From Gordonia sediminis (GTDB lineage: Bacteria > Actinomycetota > Actinomycetes > Mycobacteriales > Mycobacteriaceae): DNA of 64,000 nt. Below the pieces are notes generated by a model. It ran no database searches. It was not told the origin of the DNA and saw only the letters and a list, made by a program, of their open reading frames with translations. The stretch spans positions 124,001-188,000 of the forward strand of contig RZUM01000009.1 of the NCBI GenBank assembly GCA_004193205.1, written 5' to 3'. Below, piece after piece: positions 1 to 8,000 of this stretch. A program made the position numbers and the translations under genes. How positions within the stretch are numbered: position 1 is the stretch's first letter; each line of letters starts with the position of its first letter.

Positions 1-612
1 CGGAAGAACCGCACCATGTGCATGCTGGTCTTCGTCGACTACGTCGACGGAGACCTCGGACCGTACAACGAATTCGGGGTCTGCTTTCTGGTCGAGGACC
101 CGTCACACCCACCGCCCTCGCGGCGCGCGGCACTGCGGTCCCTCGTCGGCGGCGACGCTCGGGCGCTCATCCACCGACTGCCCGTCGACGGCGAGTTCAC
201 GCTGGCGGCAGGTCGCGGCATCTGGGGATTCCCCAAGACCCTCGCCGAGTTCGAGGTCGACCACGACTCCCCCACCAAACATGGCCGACTGACGGCGGAC
301 GGACAACTCGTCGTCGACCTCACTGTCCGGCCCGGCATCGGTGTGCCCGACACCGCCACCGACACGGTGCTGACCGCGTATTCCCGACTCGACGGGGTGC
401 TGAGGACGACCCCGTGGCGGCTCACGTCGACCGTCGGCACCCGCACCCGCATCGGCGGAGCCACCCTTGAACTCGGCAGCCACCCGATCGCCGACGAGTT
501 GCGGTCGTTGCGACTGGGCCGGCATGCGTGGATGTCGTCGGCGGTCGGCACGGTGACGATGTCCTTCGACGACGCGACCGTCGTCGCACCCACCGAGCCT
601 CCTCCGGTCTAG
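1..612 (+). CDS. Acetoacetate decarboxylase family protein (5' partial)
   Basis: The reading frame is open to the left edge, so the N-terminus lies outside the window; an internal ATG at position 16 is probably not the start. The visible part of about 200 residues has the look of the acetoacetate decarboxylase (ADC) family: the YNEFGVCFLV segment, then RGIWGFPKTLAEFEV, where the lysine after Trp-Gly-Phe-Pro sits where ADC has its Schiff-base lysine. Family members act on small keto acids or related metabolites, and the substrate here cannot be read from the sequence. It ends 40 bases before the pirin gene on the same strand, so the two may be co-transcribed. Family call fairly secure, exact reaction unknown. 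Confidence 0.72.
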   Translation, partial: RKNRTMCMLVFVDYVDGDLGPYNEFGVCFLVEDPSHPPPSRRAALRSLVGGDARALIHRLPVDGEFTLAAGRGIWGFPKTLAEFEVDHDSPTKHGRLTADGQLVVDLTVRPGIGVPDTATDTVLTAYSRLDGVLRTTPWRLTSTVGTRTRIGGATLELGSHPIADELRSLRLGRHAWMSSAVGTVTMSFDDATVVAPTEPPPV

Positions 613-652
613 ACTCGGCTGCACAGCCGACCCTGGGAGTGGTGGTGTACCG

Positions 653-1666
653 ATGAGCAATCTGGAGGTCCATCCCGCCGAGATCGATTGCCACTCAACC
701 GTTCACCGGGCAACCGGCGACACGGGGCGGATGATCACGGTGGAGCGGCTGACCGCGCGCGACGTGCCCCTGGGTGGTCCGCGCGCGATGACCGTGCACC
801 GCACGCTGCCCCAACGTCAACGGTCGCTGATCGGCGCGTGGTGTTTCGCCGACCACTACGGACCCGACGACGTCTCGCTCACCGGCGGGATGGACGTGCC
901 CCCGCATCCGCACACCGGGCTGCAGACCGTGAGTTGGTTGTTCTCCGGGGAGATCGAACACCGTGACACCATGGGCAATCACGCGATGGTGCGGCCTGGT
1001 GAGCTGAATCTGATGACCGCCGGGCACGGCATCGCCCATACCGAGGTGTCCACGCCGCAGACGACGGTGCTGCACGGCGTGCAACTCTGGGTGGCGCTGC
1101 CCGCCGCGGCCGCCGACACCGACCGCGATTTCGCCCACCACATCCCGCCGGCTCTCGAACGTGACGGCGTCTCGATCCGGGTCTTCCTCGGTGAGCTGCT
1201 CGGGAGCCGATCGCCGGTCCACACCTTCACCCCGCTGGTCGGCGCGGAGCTCTCCTTCGAGCCGGGCGCAGGCGTCGAGATCCCGGTGAACCCCGACCAC
1301 GAACACGGTGTCCTGGTCGACGCCGGACCGGTTCGGGTGGTCAACTCGGCCGCGGAGGCATTGCAGCGCACCGAACTCGGCTACATCGGGCTCGGTGCGA
1401 CGACGATCGGCCTGCGCAACGAATCCGTCGAGCCGTCGCGCGTGTTGCTACTCGGCGGCGCCCCGCTCGACGAGCAGATCATCATGTGGTGGAACTTCGT
1501 GGGCCGGACCCACGACGACATCGCCGCGTTCCGCCGGGAGTGGAGCGAGCACAGTGACCGATTCGGGCAGGTACAGGGCTACCAGGGCGAGATCCAGCAC
1601 CTGCCCGCCCCCGCCCTGCCGAACAGTCGGCTACGGCCGCGCCACAACATCCCCGGCGAGGCCTGA
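653..1666 (+). CDS. Pirin family protein
   Basis: A 337-residue bicupin of the pirin family. The N-terminal cupin carries the metal-binding pattern, with PPHPHTGLQTVSW near residues 82-94 and a later HGIAHTE around residue 124. Pirins are cytoplasmic iron-binding proteins, some with quercetinase-like dioxygenase activity and some acting as redox-sensitive co-regulators; which applies here cannot be told. The C-terminal part (GGAPLDEQIIMWWNFVGRT) is the typical pirin C-terminal signature. The ATG at 653 has a purine-rich GGGAG upstream; an internal ATG at 731 (MITVERL) is an alternative that would remove 26 poorly conserved residues. It converges on the FMN reductase gene with only 11 bases between the stop codons. 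Confidence 0.88.
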   Translation: MSNLEVHPAEIDCHSTVHRATGDTGRMITVERLTARDVPLGGPRAMTVHRTLPQRQRSLIGAWCFADHYGPDDVSLTGGMDVPPHPHTGLQTVSWLFSGEIEHRDTMGNHAMVRPGELNLMTAGHGIAHTEVSTPQTTVLHGVQLWVALPAAAADTDRDFAHHIPPALERDGVSIRVFLGELLGSRSPVHTFTPLVGAELSFEPGAGVEIPVNPDHEHGVLVDAGPVRVVNSAAEALQRTELGYIGLGATTIGLRNESVEPSRVLLLGGAPLDEQIIMWWNFVGRTHDDIAAFRREWSEHSDRFGQVQGYQGEIQHLPAPALPNSRLRPRHNIPGEA

Positions 1667-1677
1667 ACCTCCGAGGA

Positions 1678-2352
1678 TCACGACGCCTCGCCGAGCAGCC
1701 GCGCGAAGTTGGCGATCCCGGCCGCCTCGGCCGCGGTCTCCCGCGCAGGCGGCCGCACCTCGGTGACCCGCCGATGCGCCGCCGGCTCCCGCGCCGTATC
1801 CAGTCGCAGTGCCGTCACCAGCTCACGCGCCGCACGACGCACTCGATCGGACAGGAGCGCGGTGTCCCCCGAGGTGCCCGCCCAATCCTCGGCCGCGGCG
1901 TACACCGCGGTGGGTACGACGACCGCGCTCAGATAAGAGAACAACGGTCGCATCGCGTGATCGAGCACCATCGAATGGCGTGGACTGCCACCGGTCGCCG
2001 CGATCAGCACCGGCTTGCCCTCCATCCGGTCGACGGCGACGAGGTCGAAGAACGACTTGAACAGACCGCTGTAGGAGGCGTTGAACACCGGGGTGGCGGC
2101 GATCAGGATGTCCGCGGCCTGAACCGAGTCGACGGCCTCCCGGACCGCCCCGACGGCGAAACCCGACGCCAGCGAGCGACCGATGTCGACGGCGAGATCT
2201 CGTAGGTCGACGATGGCGACCTCGACCGTGATCGGGAACTCCGCGAGTTCGCCGGTGACCGCGTCGACCAGGCGGTCGACGAGCAGTCGGGTCGACGACG
2301 GCTCGCCCAGCCCGGCGTTGACAGCAACCAGGGACAGCGATGCGGCGCTCAC
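1678..2352 (-). CDS. NAD(P)H-dependent FMN reductase, partner of LLM oxidoreductase (CE1759 family)
   Basis: 224-residue flavodoxin-like NAD(P)H:FMN reductase. The N-terminus (SLVAVNAGLGEPSSTRLL) is the flavin phosphate-binding loop of this fold, and ATPVFNASYSGLFKSFFD matches the family's substrate-loop region. Its ATG overlaps the stop of the upstream luciferase-like monooxygenase by four bases (ATGA), so the two are translationally coupled. This gene pair is the CE1758/CE1759 duo known from Corynebacteriales: the reductase should supply reduced FMN to the monooxygenase. The physiological substrate of the pair is not known from sequence. Confidence 0.85.
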   Translation of the reverse strand: MSAASLSLVAVNAGLGEPSSTRLLVDRLVDAVTGELAEFPITVEVAIVDLRDLAVDIGRSLASGFAVGAVREAVDSVQAADILIAATPVFNASYSGLFKSFFDLVAVDRMEGKPVLIAATGGSPRHSMVLDHAMRPLFSYLSAVVVPTAVYAAAEDWAGTSGDTALLSDRVRRAARELVTALRLDTAREPAAHRRVTEVRPPARETAAEAAGIANFARLLGEAS

Positions 2353-3458
2353 GACCTCACCGCCTCGGTCTGCGCACCGGATCGGACGGCGTCGCGGGCG
2401 GCGACCAGCGACGCGTGCGTCGGGGCATCGGGGACATCGGCCGGACGGCCGGCGGCGAAGCCGGCGCGCAGGTCGGGCAGCACCTCGCCGAGCAGGTCGA
2501 GCTGCTCGAGCACGGTCTTGAGTGGGAGGCCGGCATGGTCGACGAGGAACAGCTGACGCTGATAGTCCCCGAACGATTCACGGAATGTCAGGGTCTTCTC
2601 GACGAACTCCTGCGGGCTGCCCACCGTGAGCGGCGTGTCCCGCGTGAAGTCCTCCAGGGTCGGACCGTGACCGTAGACCGGCGCGTTGTCGAAATAGGGC
2701 CGGAACTCCCGGATCGCGTCCTGGGAGTTACGCCGGATGAAGAACTGTCCGCCGAGGCCCACGATCGCCTGGTGCGCCTTGCCGTGCCCGTAGTGCTCGT
2801 AGCGTTCGCGGTAGAAACCGATCAGGCGCTGGAAGTGCTCCTTGGGCCAGAAGATGTTGTTGGCGAAGAATCCGTCTCCGTAGTAGGCCGCCTGCTCGGC
2901 GATCTCGGGACTGCGAATCGAGCCGTGCCACACGAACGGTGCGACGTCGTCGAGCGGGCGCGGCGTCGAGGTGAACGAGGTCAGCGGGGTACGGAACTTG
3001 CCCTCCCAGTCGACGACGTCCTCGGTCCACAACCGGTGCAACAGGTGGTAGTTCTCGATGGCCAACGGGATACCCTGCCGGATGTCCTGCCCGAACCAGG
3101 GGTAGACGGGGCCGGTGTTGCCGCGCCCGAGCATCAGGTCGACACGCCCGTCGGCCAGATGCTGCAACATCGCGAAATCCTCGGCGATCTTCACCGGGTC
3201 GTTGGTGGTGATCAGCGTCGTCGCCGTGGAGAGCTGCAGCCGCTCGGTCTGCGCGGCGATGTAGGCCAGCGTGGTCGTCGGCGAGGACGAGAAGAACGGA
3301 CGGTTGTGGTGCTCGCCGAGCGCGAAGACGTCGAGTCCGATGTCCTCGGCCTTTTTCGCGATCTCGACAATCGCCTTGATCCGCTCGCGTTCGGTCGGCT
3401 CGACACCCGTGGTGGGATCGACCGTGATGTCGCTGACGCTGAAGAGTCCGAACTGCAT
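2349..3458 (-). CDS. LLM class flavin-dependent oxidoreductase (CE1758 family)
   Basis: 369-residue luciferase-like monooxygenase (TIM barrel, FMN-dependent). Typical landmarks are MQFGLFSVSD at the start, FALGEHHNRPFFSSSP about residues 45-60, TLITTNDPVKIAEDFAMLQHLADGRVDLMLGRGNTGPVYPW about residues 82-120, and a GSPQEFVEKTLTF segment near residue 285. The start has a good ribosome binding site (AGGAG, about 8 bases upstream). It is the first gene of a two-gene unit with the FMN reductase. A perfect palindrome at 3501-3514 lies 43 bases upstream of the start and is the obvious operator candidate. Substrate unknown. Confidence 0.88.
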   Translation of the reverse strand: MQFGLFSVSDITVDPTTGVEPTERERIKAIVEIAKKAEDIGLDVFALGEHHNRPFFSSSPTTTLAYIAAQTERLQLSTATTLITTNDPVKIAEDFAMLQHLADGRVDLMLGRGNTGPVYPWFGQDIRQGIPLAIENYHLLHRLWTEDVVDWEGKFRTPLTSFTSTPRPLDDVAPFVWHGSIRSPEIAEQAAYYGDGFFANNIFWPKEHFQRLIGFYRERYEHYGHGKAHQAIVGLGGQFFIRRNSQDAIREFRPYFDNAPVYGHGPTLEDFTRDTPLTVGSPQEFVEKTLTFRESFGDYQRQLFLVDHAGLPLKTVLEQLDLLGEVLPDLRAGFAAGRPADVPDAPTHASLVAARDAVRSGAQTEAVRS

Positions 3459-3500
3459 GTCGTGTCTCCTGAGGTGGTCGTAAGGTTCATCACCTACAAG

Positions 3501-3514
3501 CGGACCACGGTCCG
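3501..3514. promoter_or_regulatory. Palindrome upstream of the LLM monooxygenase/reductase pair
   Basis: CGGACCACGGTCCG is a perfect 6-2-6 inverted repeat in the 130-base gap between the monooxygenase start (3458, minus strand) and the lipoprotein gene (3589, plus strand). Its size and position fit a dimeric TetR- or MarR-type repressor site. No regulator gene lies next to it, so the binding protein is unknown. Confidence 0.45.
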
Positions 3515-3588
3515 ATTAATTCCCGGGCAAAGCGGCGACACCTGTGAGCTAGGGTGAGCTCAAATGCACCCGTACGGATGGAGTCGAC

Positions 3589-4137
3589 ATGAAGGTTCGC
3601 AAGTCACTGGCCGCAGCCGTGCTCGCTTCGACGACGGTCCTCGTCGCAGCCGGATGTTCCGAGGAGGCACAGCAAACCGCGAGTGACGCGGTGAGCAGCG
3701 CCGTCGGCAGCGCGGTCGACCGGGCCTCGGCGGCTCTCGACGAGGCGACGAGTGCCGCGAAGAGCGCGGCACGGGATGCGCTCCTCGGACTTGACAGCCA
3801 GGACGCGCAGAACATCCTGCGGACCGCGGTCAACCCCGACACGACCTCGGACGAACTCGACAACGTCGTCGATGTCAGCAATCCGGCCACCAAACCGGCG
3901 ATGGAGGCGTACGTGCAGGCGTCCAGCGCGGCCGGCCTCACTCCGGAGTCCTACACGGTCACCAACGTGAGCGCCGACGGCGACAACCAGGCCAACGCCT
4001 CGGTATCGATCCAGGCCCCCAACGCCGCGCAGCCGACCGACACCACCCCGGCCTACGTCAAGGTCGACGGGAACTGGAAGCTCAGCGGCGACGCGGTCAC
4101 GCAGCTCTCATCGATGACCAGCCAATACGGCAACTGA
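3589..4137 (+). CDS. Putative lipoprotein of unknown function
   Basis: 182 residues. A signal peptide (MKVRKS basic start, hydrophobic stretch 7-20) ends in a lipobox VAAGC with Cys23 as the expected lipidated residue, so the mature protein should be anchored on the outer face of the membrane. Residues 24-75 are rich in Ala, Ser and Glu and probably helical. The C-terminal half (NPATKPAMEAY ... TPAYVKVDGNWKLSGDAV) resembles the small secreted domains of mycobacterial low-molecular-weight lipoproteins with a VxGxWKLS ending, but I cannot name a specific family. It is a single gene, closed by the terminator at 4174-4215. Confidence 0.72.
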   Translation: MKVRKSLAAAVLASTTVLVAAGCSEEAQQTASDAVSSAVGSAVDRASAALDEATSAAKSAARDALLGLDSQDAQNILRTAVNPDTTSDELDNVVDVSNPATKPAMEAYVQASSAAGLTPESYTVTNVSADGDNQANASVSIQAPNAAQPTDTTPAYVKVDGNWKLSGDAVTQLSSMTSQYGN

Positions 4138-4173
4138 TCCGACTGGGCCATCGCCGATACCCCGAACCGACGA

Positions 4174-4215
4174 ACTCTCGCCGCATCCGATTCGGACGCG
4201 GCGAGAGTCGTTTTT
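4174..4215 (+). terminator. Rho-independent terminator after the lipoprotein gene
   Basis: Perfect 11-bp stem ACTCTCGCCGC / GCGGCGAGAGT (4174-4184 and 4198-4208) with a second inner stem TCCGA/TCGGA and a T5 run at 4211-4215. It lies between the convergent lipoprotein gene and the small gene ending at 4237. The T run favours the plus-strand transcript, but the stem could also stop the leftward NRPS-mbtH transcript. Confidence 0.85.
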
Positions 4216-4236
4216 GACGAAGCTAAGTGGTGTGCC

Positions 4237-4557
4237 TCAGCTGACGGCGCGGAGGTGACGGCCTTCGCCGCCGTCGATGCCACGGCCGAGCCAGGCGACG
4301 ATCTCGGACGTCACGCGGTTGCGCTCGGCGACACCCTCGATCTGCGTCAGCGCCGGCACGCAGTGCATGAGCCCGGCATGGAATGCGGCCTCCTGCGACA
4401 TCCCGTGGCGGTCCATCACCGTCTCGTACGATGCGATGCTCTCATGCAGCGCGCCGTAGCTGACGACGTCCTCGCCCAGGCGCACAGCAACCAGGCGGGG
4501 TGTCGCTTCTGCCCGCCTCCGGATGTCCTCCAACAATTCAGCCATCATCACAGCCAT
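4237..4557 (-). CDS. Small protein resembling a truncated adenylation-domain start (copy 1)
   Basis: 106 residues, or 103 if it starts at the ATG at 4548, which is better spaced from the GGGGGA upstream. Residues 9-40 look like the beginning of an NRPS adenylation domain (RRRAEATPRLVAV ... VSYGALHES). The rest (HGMSQEAAFHAGLMHCVP ... SEIVAWLGRGID) is probably helical and does not continue into a normal A domain: no AMP-binding core is present. By eye about one third of positions match the protein at 38965-39312, including AE-TP, AVR, MHC, P and the ending LRAxS. Similar segments sit at the C-terminus of the first synthetase and the N-terminus of the second. It follows the first mbtH gene on the same strand after 262 bases. 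Gene reality is supported by the conserved homologue; function unknown. Confidence 0.7.
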   Translation of the reverse strand: MAVMMAELLEDIRRRAEATPRLVAVRLGEDVVSYGALHESIASYETVMDRHGMSQEAAFHAGLMHCVPALTQIEGVAERNRVTSEIVAWLGRGIDGGEGRHLRAVS

Positions 4558-4819
4558 TCCCCCGAACTCTCATCAACGACCCTGCCACCTTGCCTCCCTG
4601 CTCGGTTTGGCTCGGGTCCCTACATATAGCTTGCCTTGCTAATGGACTTTTGGAAACCGGAGCCGTCATTCACATGGCGAATACTCAGTAACTCCGAGGA
4701 TTCACCGCCCGACTTCATGTTACTGGTGTGACCAATGGGGTTGAAGTTGTGGATATGGCTGATGTGTAAGTGTTATCGCCACGTCATGTCACCGCGACGT
4801 CATCGGCGGTGAACCCGAC
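4558..4819 (-). other. Gap between mbtH copy 1 and the small gene, with inverted repeat
   Basis: 262 bases, visibly more AT-rich than the surroundings. It contains a perfect 7-bp inverted repeat CAGTAAC (4686-4692) / GTTACTG (4719-4725) and no convincing gene. It could hold a promoter for the small gene or simply a leader. The equivalent gap after mbtH copy 2 also carries an inverted repeat, with a different sequence. Confidence 0.35.
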
Positions 4820-5041
4820 TCAGCGTGCCTGGTCGGCCGCCATCGCATCGATCAGGCTCTTGGGCCGCAGGTCCGTCCAGTGCTTCTCGACGTACTCCAG
4901 GCACGCCGCCCGACTGTCCTCACCGAACGCGGTCGTCCAGCCCGCCGGGATGTCGGCGAAGGTCGGCCACAGCGAGTGCTGGTTCTCGTCGTTCACCAGG
5001 ACGTAGAAGCGGCCGGCCTCGTCGTCGAAGGGGTTGGTCAT
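4820..5041 (-). CDS. mbtH: MbtH-like protein (copy 1)
   Basis: 73 residues, the normal length of an MbtH-like protein. The family hallmarks are present: [24 protein letters not shown] at the start with the conserved S-L-W-P, then IPAGW and WTDLRPKSL. MbtH proteins bind the N-terminal core of adenylation domains and are often needed for their solubility or activity. The start is two bases after the stop of the large synthetase, with GGAGAGG upstream, so it is the third gene of the synthetase operon. Over the first 70 residues it differs from copy 2 (39457-39690) at only four positions, which points to recent duplication or gene conversion. Confidence 0.95.
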   Translation of the reverse strand: MTNPFDDEAGRFYVLVNDENQHSLWPTFADIPAGWTTAFGEDSRAACLEYVEKHWTDLRPKSLIDAMAADQAR

Positions 5042-5043
5042 GG

Positions 5044-8000
5044 TCAGTCCTCTCCAATACTGATCGTGGTGTTGTCGTTGTCGTTGTCATCCTGCTGTCC
5101 GCCTCCGGACAGCCACCGCTCCAGCGTCGGCCCGATGACGTCGAGGGCCTCGGGGTTGGCGAGACCGAGGTGGTCGGCGTCGATGTCGACGTTGGTGATC
5201 GTTCCGGCGACATAGGGTTCCCACCCGCGGGCCACCGCCGCCGGATCCTCCTTGTCGCGGGTCGCGGTGAACACCAGCAGCGGGCCGTCGAACGGCGCGG
5301 GCCGGTAGTTCTCCACCAGCGCCTCGCCAGTGGCGAAGCTGTCCATCACCCACTGCACCTGGTCGGCACCCAACAGCCCCATCGACGCGATCTGAGTGCG
5401 GATGATCTCCGCGACCTCCTCGGCGCTGTCGGCGTGCACATCCTCGTCGAGGTCGAAGAGGTCCCGCCATCCGCCGAGGAAGTCGCCGACGAAGTCGCCG
5501 CCGAGCTGCACCCCGACGGGAGCGGTCTCCTCCACCCCGTCGGCGACCGGGACCGGCGACGAATCCATCACGCCGAGGAACGCGACCTCCTCGCCGTCGG
5601 CACGCAGGCGGGCGGCGATCGCGTAGGCGATGTAACCGCCCAGCGACCACCCGAGCAGGTGATAGGGGCCCTGCGGTGAGACCCGACGGATCTCCTCGAG
5701 ATAGCGGTCGGCCATCTCCTCGACCGACGCGGAGCTCGGCTCCCCACTCACCACGTGCGGATCCTGCAGGCCGTAGACCGGCCGATCGGCCAGGTAGGGC
5801 ACGAAGCCGCCGTAGAACCAGGCCAGACCACCCGCCGGGTGCACGCAGAACAGCGGCGGGCGCGAACCCTGCCCGTTGAGCGTGATCAGCACCTGCCCGG
5901 CCGACGACCCGCCGCCGTCGAGGCGGGCCGCGACACCGCGCGGGGTCGGATCGTTGAACAGCCACGCGAGTTCGAGCTCGTGACCGGCCTCACGCAGCCC
6001 GGCCAGCACCCGTGTCGCCGACAGCGAGTTGCCGCCCAGGTCGAAGAAGCTCTGCGTGACCCCGACCCGCTCCATGTCGAGGACGTCGGCGAACACCGCC
6101 GCGACGGCCGCCTCGGTCTCGGTCTCCGGGGCCACATACTGTGCCTCGGCCTCAATCACGGGTTCGGGCAGCGCCCGCTTGTCGAGTTTGCCCACCGGGG
6201 TCAGCGGCAGTGCGTCGAGCACCGCGATGCTGGCCGGCACCATATGCGACGGCAGGCGTGCGGCGACGTGTTCGCGCAGCTCCGCCACGTCGACCGGCTC
6301 GTTCACCACGACGTAGCCGGCCAGCGCCGTGGCCACCGAGCCACCGACGCCGATCACGACCGCCGACTCGACCGCCGGATGCGCAGCGAGCACGTTCTCG
6401 ATCTCCCCGAGTTCGATCCGCAGACCACGCAGCTTGACCTGGTCGTCGGATCGGCCCGCGTACTCGAGCACCAGCTCGCCCTGCGCGGAGCGGCGCCAGC
6501 GGACGACGTCACCGGTGCGGTACATGCGGTCACCCGCAGCCCCGAACGGGTTGGCGACGAACCGTTCCGCGGTCAGTTCCGGACGGTCGAGGTAGCCGCG
6601 TGAGAGCGCTCCGCCGGTCGCATACAGCTCGCCCGGCACACCGACCGGCACCGGATGCAGCCGGTCGTCGAGGACCAGCAGCCCCACGCCGCCGATCGGA
6701 CCGCCCATGTGGACCAGTTGTCCCGGATGCGTCGGTGCGCTGAGCGAGATGCCGATGGTCGTCTCGGTCGGTCCGTACAGGTTGTGGAACCGCACGTGCG
6801 GCGACCATTCGTCCATCAACGCCGGCGGCACCGCCTCACCGCCGCACATCAGGGCGGACAGATCCGGCAGCTGGAGCGGGTCGAGCGTCGACAGCACCGT
6901 CGGCGTCAGGAACATGTCCGACACCCGCTGGGTGCGCAGGAAGTCCTGCAACACCGCACCGCCGACGGCCTCGGTCGGCCGATAGGCCAGCGTGCCGCCG
7001 TTGACGGTGGCGAGCAGGTATTCGAGCACGGACGCGTCGAAACTCGGCGACGCGAAGCCCAACACCACCGGCGCCTCGCCGACCGCCATCCCCTTCGACT
7101 CCTGGGCACCGAAGTTCGCCAGTCCCGCGTGGGTCACCGACACACCCTTGGGCCGACCGGTCGACCCGGACGTGTAGATCACGTACGCGACGTTCTCGAT
7201 ACGCACCGGGCGCAGGATGTCGGCGGGGGTGACCCGCCGGTCGTCGAAACCGTCGATCTCGCCGGCGACCGCGACGTCGTCGAGCCGAATCCAGTCGAAT
7301 CCCCGCTCCGGCAGCTCGCCGGTGGCCGCGGTCAGACCGAGGCCCGCACCCGAGTCCTCCACCATCGTGGCCACGCGCTCGGCCGGATAGTCGGGATCGA
7401 CCGGGACATAGCCGGCCCCCGTCTTCGCGACCGCCCAGATCGCGGTCAGCAATTCGGCCGACCGACCGATCGCCAGCGCGACCAGCGACTCGGTGCCGAC
7501 ACCGCGGGCGATCAACCACCGGGCCAGACGATTCGATCGCGCATCCAGTTCCGCATAGGTGAGCGCGGCGCCGCCGCCGTCGACGACGGCGATTCGGTCG
7601 GGGTGCCGATCGGCGGCGTCGGTGAAGATCTCCGCCAACAGGCGCGGCTCGGTGCCCGGCCCCCCGGACACCGGTGTCAGGGTCCGCATCATGTCGGGAG
7701 CCACCAGACCGATGTCGGCGGTCAGCGTGCCGGGGCGCGTCGCCACCGTCCGCAGGATCTCCACCAGGGCGTTGCTGAACACCCGGATCTGGTCGGCGTC
7801 GAAGGCGCTCGGCAGATACTTGACGGTCAGCGAGAGCCGGCCGCCGGATACCGGCGAGGTGGCCATGTTGAGCGGGTAGTGGGTGGCGTCGGAACCCTCG
7901 AAATCCTGGATCTCGAGTCCACCGGTGACCGACGCATCCGTCGTCGTCAACGACTCGGTGTTCACCGGGTAGGACTCGTGCACAGTGAGGGTGTCGAACA

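Noticed and set aside
4237-4557. Interpretation of the small gene as a decayed remnant of an NRPS gene
   Set aside because: A pseudogene would not be expected to have a second homologue beside the other mbtH gene with conserved length, conserved C-terminal ending (LRAxS) and its own ribosome binding site. A functional small protein is more likely, though not proven.
4626-4644. Iron-box-like sequence (TTAGCAAGGCAAGCTATAT on the minus strand) after mbtH copy 1
   Set aside because: It matches IdeR/DtxR consensus or tox-operator sequences at fewer than half of the positions when aligned by eye, and it is downstream of the synthetases. It is not enough to call iron control; a matrix scan would decide.
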